10,081 nucleotides of DNA from an uncultured Corynebacterium sp. (GTDB taxonomy: Bacteria > Actinomycetota > Actinomycetes > Mycobacteriales > Mycobacteriaceae): positions 1 through 10,081 of the forward strand of contig NZ_CALUAK010000095.1 of the NCBI RefSeq assembly GCF_943914015.1. The letters run 5' to 3'. Positions 5,935-10,081 of the stretch are shown here, piece after piece. The translations under genes and the position numbers were made by a program. Numbering within the stretch: the stretch's first letter is position 1; every line of letters begins with the position of its first letter. Under the pieces are notes generated by a model. It saw nothing but the letters and a program-made list of their open reading frames with translations, was not told the DNA's origin and did not search any database.

Positions 5935-6044
5935 CCCCCACATTCCGGAAATCCAATCGACCGCTTTCCACTCCCCGCATTTCCTCCCTCGCCATCATTA
6001 TGGCCCTTGGCGGAGGGAAAATATTAAAGGTGTCATGTGGCGGG

Positions 6045-6050
6045 TAGACT
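6045..6050 (+). promoter_or_regulatory. Candidate -10 element for ltsA
   Basis: TAGACT fits the relaxed corynebacterial -10 (TAnnnT) and would place a start at the A at 6057, giving a leader of about 127 nt. No good -35 is visible. TACAGT at 6056-6061 is an alternative -10. Confidence 0.35.
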
Positions 6051-6052
6051 TG

Positions 6053-6109
6053 GCCTACAGTTCGTAGGCAGGCTCGTGACGCGTCCTCGTCACAGCGTGC
6101 CCCACGTGG
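6053..6109 (+). promoter_or_regulatory. Cluster of inverted repeats in the ltsA leader
   Basis: Three perfect inverted repeats follow one another: GCCTAC/GTAGGC with a 5-nt loop (6053-6069), GTGACG/CGTCAC with a 6-nt spacer (6076-6093), and the palindrome CCACGTGG (6102-6109). In addition CTTGGC (6049-6054) could pair with GCCAAG (6145-6150), closing a multi-branched fold just before the ribosome-binding site. This may be a structured 5' leader or a set of operators. No known riboswitch class is recognised. Confidence 0.4.
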
Positions 6110-6183
6110 CGCCCGGCGAACTCAGCAATGGAACCGGTGCGCTTGCCAAGCTTTGATCAATTGTTAAAGGAGATCTCAACCGC

Positions 6184-8109
6184 ATGTGTGGACTTTTGGG
6201 TTTACTCGTCCCGTCCGGGAACGCGAGCGAGCTAGTACCTGCAGTGGAACGCGCGCTTCCCTGCATGTACCACCGTGGACCCGACGCTGTCGGAACCTGG
6301 AATGATGACCACGTGGTGTTCGGTTTTAACCGGCTCTCCATTATCGATCTGGCGCACTCGCACCAGCCTCTGCAGTGGGGACCAGAGGACAATCCCACCC
6401 GGTACTCCATGACCTTCAACGGCGAGATTTACAACTACATTGAGTTGCGCGAGGAACTCACTGCGCTGGGTTATACCTTTAATACTGAAGGCGATGGCGA
6501 GCCCATCGTCGTCGGCTATCACCACTGGGGTGAAGAGGTTGTCACTCATCTGCGTGGCATGTTCGCCATTGTTATCTGGGACAGTGAGAAGCAGACCGTC
6601 TTCGCAGCCCGCGATCAGTTCGGCATTAAGCCGCTCTACATCGCACAGACGGAAGTCGGGACGGTGTTCTCTTCTGAAAAGAAGTCGATCCTGGAGATGG
6701 CTCCGGAGCTTGGTCTTGACCTCGAGCTCGACCGTCGGGCACTTGAGCACTACGTCGACCTGCAGTACGTCCCGGAGCCGGAGAGCCTGCACGCGAACAT
6801 CCGTCGCGTAGAGTCCGGCTGCTCCGTGACACTTTCCGTCGCTGATTCCTCCCTGAACCAGAAGCGTCACTTCGAGCCGAAGTTCAATGTGACGCCGGTG
6901 CCGGCAGGCGAGGAGCAAAAGCTCTTTGACTCGATTGCCGCAGCGCTCGAAGACAGTGTGGAAAAGCACATGCGCGCGGACGTTACCGTTGGCTCATTCC
7001 TTTCCGGTGGCATCGACTCCACGGCCATCGCCGCCCTGGCCAAGCGCCACAACCCGAACCTCCTCACCTTCACCACCGGCTTCGAGCGTGAAGGCTACTC
7101 GGAGGTAGACGTCGCCGCCGAGTCCGCCGAGGCGATTGGTGTGGAGCACATCGTCAAGATCGTTTCTCCTGAGGAGTACGCCGAGGCGTTCCCACGGATC
7201 ATTTGGTACCTCGATGATCCGGTCGCAGACCCATCGCTTGTCCCGCTGTACTTCGTGGCAGCGGAAGCCCGCAAGCATGTGAAGGTGGTGTTGTCCGGCG
7301 AGGGCTCCGACGAGTTGTTCGGTGGCTACACCATTTACAAGGAGCCGTTGTCCCTCAAGCCGTTCGAGTACGTCCCCGGACCGTTGCTGAAGGGGCTTCG
7401 CGCCGTGGGCAAGGCGCTACCGGATGGGGTGCGTGGCAAGTCGCTCCTTCTCCGTGGCACGCAGCCGATGGAGACGCGCTACTACGGCAACGCCCGCTCG
7501 TTCAATTTCGAGCAGATTCAGCGCGTTATGCCGTGGGCCAAGCCCGAGTGGGATCACCGCGAGGTCACGGCACCGATTTACGCCAAGTCGCGCGATATGG
7601 ATCCGGTCGCCCGCATGCAGCATCTTGACCTGTTCACGTGGCTGCGTGGCGATATCCTCGTCAAGGCTGACAAGATCACCATGGCAAACTCCCTGGAGCT
7701 GCGCGTGCCGTTCCTGGATCGCGAGGTCTTCCGCGTGGCCGAGCACATTCCGCACACGTTGAAGGTTTCCCACGGCACGACGAAGTACGCGCTGCGTCAG
7801 GCTCTCAAGCAGATTGTTCCCGCGCATGTGCTGAACCGGAAGAAGCTGGGCTTCCCTGTACCGATGAAGTACTGGCTTGCAGGCGACGAGCTGTACGGCT
7901 GGGCAAAGGAACAGATCCAGGCCTCGCAGACGGACCACCTGTTTGATAAGTCCGCTGTGTTGGCCATGTTGGAGGAGCATCGCCGTGGCGAAGCCGAGCA
8001 TTCACGGCGTTTGTGGACGATTATTTCCTTCATGATTTGGCATGGAATTTTCGTCGAAAAGCGAATTGACCCGGGCGTGGAGCGCCGCGAGTACCCCGTA
8101 GAGATCTAA
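6184..8109 (+). CDS. ltsA: Glutamine amidotransferase LtsA (AsnB-like, peptidoglycan meso-DAP amidation)
   Basis: The 641-residue protein has the asparagine-synthetase B layout. An N-terminal class II glutaminase domain (about 1-220) has the nucleophile Cys2 exposed after Met removal, plus HRGPD (30-34), Arg50 and FNGEIYN (78-84). A C-terminal ATP-pyrophosphatase synthetase domain (about 245-600) has SGGIDST (274-280) and SGEGSDELFGGY (371-382). In corynebacteria the LtsA protein at this locus is known for lysozyme and temperature sensitivity when mutated, and it amidates the meso-diaminopimelate side chain of peptidoglycan rather than making free asparagine. I infer the same role from length and from its position next to ctaC. 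The ATG at 6184 must be the start because Cys2 has to follow it directly; AAAGGAG at 6166-6172 is the ribosome-binding site. It is divergent from ctaC and ends at a bidirectional terminator. An ordinary asparagine synthetase activity cannot be excluded from sequence. Confidence 0.93.
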   Translation: MCGLLGLLVPSGNASELVPAVERALPCMYHRGPDAVGTWNDDHVVFGFNRLSIIDLAHSHQPLQWGPEDNPTRYSMTFNGEIYNYIELREELTALGYTFNTEGDGEPIVVGYHHWGEEVVTHLRGMFAIVIWDSEKQTVFAARDQFGIKPLYIAQTEVGTVFSSEKKSILEMAPELGLDLELDRRALEHYVDLQYVPEPESLHANIRRVESGCSVTLSVADSSLNQKRHFEPKFNVTPVPAGEEQKLFDSIAAALEDSVEKHMRADVTVGSFLSGGIDSTAIAALAKRHNPNLLTFTTGFEREGYSEVDVAAESAEAIGVEHIVKIVSPEEYAEAFPRIIWYLDDPVADPSLVPLYFVAAEARKHVKVVLSGEGSDELFGGYTIYKEPLSLKPFEYVPGPLLKGLRAVGKALPDGVRGKSLLLRGTQPMETRYYGNARSFNFEQIQRVMPWAKPEWDHREVTAPIYAKSRDMDPVARMQHLDLFTWLRGDILVKADKITMANSLELRVPFLDREVFRVAEHIPHTLKVSHGTTKYALRQALKQIVPAHVLNRKKLGFPVPMKYWLAGDELYGWAKEQIQASQTDHLFDKSAVLAMLEEHRRGEAEHSRRLWTIISFMIWHGIFVEKRIDPGVERREYPVEI

Positions 8110-8118
8110 CAGACAACA

Positions 8119-8146
8119 ATGGCCCCTGGTTCAAACCAGGGGCCAT
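8119..8146. terminator. Bidirectional terminator between ltsA and erpA
   Basis: ATGGCCCCTGGT (8119-8130) pairs perfectly with ACCAGGGGCCAT (8135-8146) around a 4-nt loop. It lies 10 nt after the ltsA stop and 19 nt after the convergent erpA stop. ATTT follows on the plus strand and TGTTGTCTGTT follows on the minus strand, so it can serve both genes. Confidence 0.88.
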
Positions 8147-8164
8147 ATTTACTAGCTCAGAAAG

Positions 8165-8506
8165 TTAGTGGAAGGAATCGCCACAGGCGCACGTGGACTG
8201 AGCGTTCGGGTTATCGATGGTGAAACCCTGAGCCTCAATCGTGTCGGCGTAGTCGATGGTGGAACCAGCAAGGTACGGGGCGCTCATGCGGTCGACGGCG
8301 AGCTTGACGCCACCGAACTCTTCGACAGCGTCGCCGTCGAGCTCGCGGTCATCGAAGAACAGCTGGTAGCGCAGGCCAGAGCAGCCACCGGGCTGAACCG
8401 CGATGCGGAGGCGGAGATCGTCGCGACCTTCCTGGTCGATGAGGGCCTTTGCCTTCGCAGCAGCAGCGTCGGTGAGGGTAACGCCCGTGGTGGACGGTGC
8501 AGTCAT
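8165..8506 (-). CDS. erpA: A-type iron-sulfur cluster carrier (HesB/IscA/ErpA family)
   Basis: The 113-residue protein matches the small A-type carriers that receive 2Fe-2S or 4Fe-4S clusters and deliver them to client enzymes. The three conserved cysteines are all present: Cys42 in QPGGCSG and the C-terminal pair Cys106 and Cys108 in STCACGDSF. The length is typical of the family and the protein is soluble. ATG at 8506 is preceded by AGAGGAGA at a good distance. It stands alone, convergent with ltsA and divergent from the DUF3043 gene. Mycobacteria and other corynebacteria keep a homologue at this place. The symbol erpA is assigned by similarity; the sequence does not distinguish ErpA from IscA- or SufA-type roles. 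Clients could include the Rieske protein encoded nearby, but that is speculation. Confidence 0.9.
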   Translation of the reverse strand: MTAPSTTGVTLTDAAAAKAKALIDQEGRDDLRLRIAVQPGGCSGLRYQLFFDDRELDGDAVEEFGGVKLAVDRMSAPYLAGSTIDYADTIEAQGFTIDNPNAQSTCACGDSFH

Positions 8507-8535
8507 AGTACTTCTCCTCTATGAAAGTCTTGAAA

Positions 8536-8541
8536 AATCTA
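8536..8541 (-). promoter_or_regulatory. Candidate -10 element for erpA
   Basis: On the minus strand this reads TAGATT, fitting TAnnnT. It would give a start near 8529 and a leader of about 23 nt that includes the strong ribosome-binding site. No clear -35 is visible. Confidence 0.35.
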
Positions 8542-8585
8542 GGCCTACGCGCAGCGAACCTGGCAGACGCACAAACCCGAACGTT

Positions 8586-8598
8586 TAGGTGTCACCTA
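8586..8598. promoter_or_regulatory. 13-bp inverted repeat between erpA and the DUF3043 gene
   Basis: TAGGTG and CACCTA flank a single T in a perfect palindrome. It lies in the middle of the divergent region, about 60 nt upstream of the proposed erpA start. It has the size of an operator for a dimeric repressor, but I cannot name the regulator. Confidence 0.4.
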
Positions 8599-8684
8599 CC
8601 GTAACACGTCCGTCAATACCTCTATTCCCCCACCGCCACCCGAGGCCACCTCAGCCCTCGTTAGCTCGTGCCCGCGCGACCTAG

Positions 8685-8696
8685 TAGCCTTATCAT
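8685..8696 (+). promoter_or_regulatory. Candidate -10 region for a leaderless DUF3043-cobU-cobT transcript
   Basis: TAGCCT (8685-8690) and TATCAT (8691-8696) both fit TAnnnT and end within 9 nt of the GTG at 8699. No ribosome-binding site is visible before that GTG. TAGCCT would place the start near 8697, giving an almost leaderless mRNA, a common arrangement in actinobacteria. Confidence 0.35.
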
Positions 8697-8698
8697 TC

Positions 8699-9487
8699 GT
8701 GAGTTCATCGAAGTATTTAAACCTCCTCCGAAACAAGAAGCCCACAGCGGACGCTCCGGCCACCGCGGATGCCACCAAGGCCACGGACGCTGCGGATGCT
8801 ACGTCTGCAAATACAGAGGCCACAGAGACTGCAGGGGTCGCGCCCAAGCCAAAGAAGAAGGGCACGAAAGCCCCCAACCCCAAGGCCTTCACCCCGAAGA
8901 AGGGGCATGCAACCCCGAAGCGCAAGGATGTGGAGCGCGAGCGCGGTATCAACACCGGACCCGCAGAGGCCCCCGAGTCCTACTCCGAGATGCGCAGGCG
9001 TCGCAAGGAACTCAAGGCCTCGATGACCAAGGAAGAATACAAGGCATACAAGAAGAAGGAGCGCGAGCAGCGCAACGCGCGTAACAAGGAAATCCAGGAC
9101 AAGATGGATGCCGGCGAGGAGAAGTACCTCCTCGAGCGCGACCGCGGCCCGGAGCGGCGCTTTCTGCGTAATTGGGTAGATTCCCGGCACATGCTCAGCG
9201 CCTGGCTCATGCCCGTCATGCTCATCTTGCTCGTGTTCATGTTTATCGGCACCCGCCAGCCAATGATCGCCAACACAGCCTCCATCGTCGGCATGGTCAT
9301 CATGCTTGTCTTCCTTGCTGAAGGCATCTACCAGGGGCGCAGGGCAGCCCGTGCTGTGCGCGAGCACTTCCCCGACACCAACCTGAAGGGCTGGTCCCTC
9401 GGCTTCTACGCCTGGACGCGCGCGTCACAGCCACGTCGCCTGCGTACCCCGAAGCCGCAGGTCGAGGCCGGAACCAACATCGAGTAA
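8699..9487 (+). CDS. DUF3043 family membrane protein of unknown function
   Basis: The 262-residue protein has three parts. Residues about 15-47 are a low-complexity Ala/Thr/Asp-rich stretch. Residues about 50-160 are highly charged and rich in Lys, Arg and Glu, and probably helical (for example MTKEEYKAYKKKEREQR, 109-125). Two membrane helices at about 164-184 and 189-211 follow, then a basic tail of about 50 residues. PKRKDVERERG (73-83) and the RFLRNWVDSRH segment (154-164) just before the helices look like the DUF3043 signature. No signal peptide is present, so the charged region is likely cytoplasmic. Homologues sit beside cob genes in mycobacteria and corynebacteria, but no function is known to me. 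The start is GTG at 8699 without a ribosome-binding site. Its TAA stop shares one base with the cobU ATG, so the two are translationally coupled. Confidence 0.85.
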   Translation: MSSSKYLNLLRNKKPTADAPATADATKATDAADATSANTEATETAGVAPKPKKKGTKAPNPKAFTPKKGHATPKRKDVERERGINTGPAEAPESYSEMRRRRKELKASMTKEEYKAYKKKEREQRNARNKEIQDKMDAGEEKYLLERDRGPERRFLRNWVDSRHMLSAWLMPVMLILLVFMFIGTRQPMIANTASIVGMVIMLVFLAEGIYQGRRAARAVREHFPDTNLKGWSLGFYAWTRASQPRRLRTPKPQVEAGTNIE

Positions 9488-10029
9488 TGATCACGTTGGT
9501 GCTCGGCGGGGCGCGTTCGGGAAAGTCCGCGTTCGCCGAAAAGCTCACAGCTCAGCGTTGCTCGTCCCCCGAGGAGGTGACGTATGTGGCCACCGCGCGC
9601 CCGTACGTCACCCCCGATCCTGACTTTGACGAGCGGATTCGCCTCCACCGTGAGCGTCGCCCCGCCAGCTGGCGCACGGAGGATGAGGAGGATCTTGTTC
9701 CCTACCTCGCCCATGCGTCCGGGTTGTCGCTTGTCGACGATCTGGGGACCTGGCTTACCCACCGCTTTGACATCACCACCTGGGATGATATTCCGCACAG
9801 TGCGATCGATGAACTGCTTGCTGCACTTGCTGGTCTACCCAAGGACACCGACGTTATCCTCGTCTCCCCCGAGGTCGGGCTGTCTGTCATCCCCGAGCAC
9901 CGCTCGGCGCGTCGCTTCCGCGACGCGTGTGGCCTCATGAACTCCCGAATCGCCGAATGCGCACACGAAGTGTACTTCGTTGCTGCAGGTCTACCACTCA
10001 AACTCAAACCATCTGCCCCACTGACTTAG
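9487..10029 (+). CDS. cobU: Adenosylcobinamide kinase / adenosylcobinamide-phosphate guanylyltransferase CobU
   Basis: CobU phosphorylates adenosylcobinamide and then transfers GMP from GTP to give adenosylcobinamide-GDP, a step of the nucleotide-loop assembly of vitamin B12. The 180-residue protein has the P-loop GGARSGKS (7-14), YVATA (33-37), and the HRERRPASW segment (54-62), in which His54 corresponds to the histidine guanylylated in characterised CobU. A region around VSPEVGLSVIPEH matches the family's conserved EVGxGIVPE motif. The C-terminal VYFVAAGLPLKLK is also typical. Length is normal. The ATG overlaps the previous stop by one base (TAATG), fixing the start and implying coupling. 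The next gene, likely cobT, starts 10 nt after the stop. The protein is soluble and cytoplasmic. Confidence 0.93.
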   Translation: MITLVLGGARSGKSAFAEKLTAQRCSSPEEVTYVATARPYVTPDPDFDERIRLHRERRPASWRTEDEEDLVPYLAHASGLSLVDDLGTWLTHRFDITTWDDIPHSAIDELLAALAGLPKDTDVILVSPEVGLSVIPEHRSARRFRDACGLMNSRIAECAHEVYFVAAGLPLKLKPSAPLT

Positions 10030-10039
10030 GATTAGGTGC

Positions 10040-10081
10040 ATGGAATCAACGGATTTCTTTTCTCACGTACCAGACTTGTCC
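10040..10081 (+). CDS. cobT: Probable CobT, nicotinate-nucleotide--dimethylbenzimidazole phosphoribosyltransferase (first 14 codons only)
   Basis: An ATG ten bases after the cobU stop opens a frame that runs to the window edge (MESTDFFSHVPDLS). An AGGA sequence overlapping the cobU stop codon lies eight bases upstream and can serve as ribosome-binding site. Only 14 residues are visible, too few to recognise a family alone. The call rests on the usual cobU-cobT order in this group and on the short N-terminus resembling other CobT starts. CobT makes alpha-ribazole phosphate, the lower-ligand precursor joined to the product of CobU by CobS. Confidence 0.6.
   Translation, partial: MESTDFFSHVPDLS

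Larger units (their letters stand above)
5616..6183. other. Divergent intergenic region between ctaC and ltsA
   Basis: These roughly 570 bases contain no convincing gene. A 64-codon plus-strand frame at 5853-6047 has no ribosome-binding site and a composition that follows the pyrimidine-rich DNA. The region holds the ctaC ribosome-binding site (5625-5631), a weak minus-strand promoter candidate (5670-5697), a GlxR-type site (5814-5829), a plus-strand hairpin with T run (5894-5923), words shared with the ctaE upstream region (5912-5934), a candidate ltsA -10 (6045-6050) and a cluster of inverted repeats in the ltsA leader (6053-6109). Confidence 0.75.

Noticed and set aside
5853..6047. 64-codon plus-strand frame that could be a leader peptide before ltsA
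   Set aside because: No ribosome-binding site precedes its ATG, and its composition simply follows the pyrimidine-rich intergenic DNA.
6232..6969. 245-codon minus-strand frame inside ltsA
   Set aside because: Shadow of the glutaminase domain; the plus-strand frame carries the catalytic residues.
1..10081. Mobile elements, CRISPR arrays, tRNA or rRNA genes, phage or defence genes
   Set aside because: I saw no transposase or integrase, no regularly spaced repeats, and no RNA-gene signatures. The gene content is a conserved core actinobacterial block.

Overview
The window comes from a Corynebacterium-like actinobacterium. The evidence is the gene set and its order: a three-helix Rieske protein (QcrA), a diheme cytochrome c1 (QcrC), the small actinobacterial oxidase subunit CtaF, the LtsA/AsnB-type amidotransferase, a DUF3043 membrane protein and cobU-cobT. 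CRP/GlxR-type operators lie upstream of the respiratory genes. Gene order matches what I recall of the ctaE-qcrCAB / ctaCF / ltsA neighbourhood of C. glutamicum. Species cannot be named from the sequence alone.

Layout. Positions 1-5615 are read leftward (minus strand) and encode most of the cytochrome bc1-aa3 respiratory supercomplex in two blocks. The upstream block is ctaC-ctaF (4025-5615). The downstream block is ctaE-qcrC-qcrA-qcrB (1-3520, qcrB cut by the window edge), with 4-nt ATGA overlaps joining qcrC/qcrA and qcrA/qcrB. A roughly 500-nt non-coding gap (3521-4024) separates the blocks. It holds a strong hairpin after ctaF, a perfect GlxR-type site and several inverted repeats. ctaD (oxidase subunit I) is not in the window.

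A divergent, roughly 570-nt intergenic region (5616-6183) separates ctaC from the rightward ltsA/asnB gene (6184-8109). It carries a second GlxR-type site and words shared with the ctaE upstream region. A bidirectional terminator (8119-8146) separates ltsA from the convergent erpA-like A-type Fe-S carrier gene (8165-8506, minus). Divergent from that, a DUF3043 membrane-protein gene (8699-9487), cobU (9487-10029) and the first codons of a likely cobT (10040-10081) form a tightly packed rightward operon.

Together the genes serve aerobic respiration (quinol to QcrB/QcrA/QcrC to CtaC CuA to O2), peptidoglycan amidation (LtsA), Fe-S cluster delivery, and the nucleotide-loop steps of cobalamin assembly. 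All coding regions look intact and ordinary. I saw no mobile element, CRISPR array, tRNA or rRNA, and no evidence of a new multi-gene system. The less explained material is in the non-coding DNA: shared words upstream of the two oxidase operons, a hairpin inside the ctaE-qcrC junction, and a structured-looking leader before ltsA.
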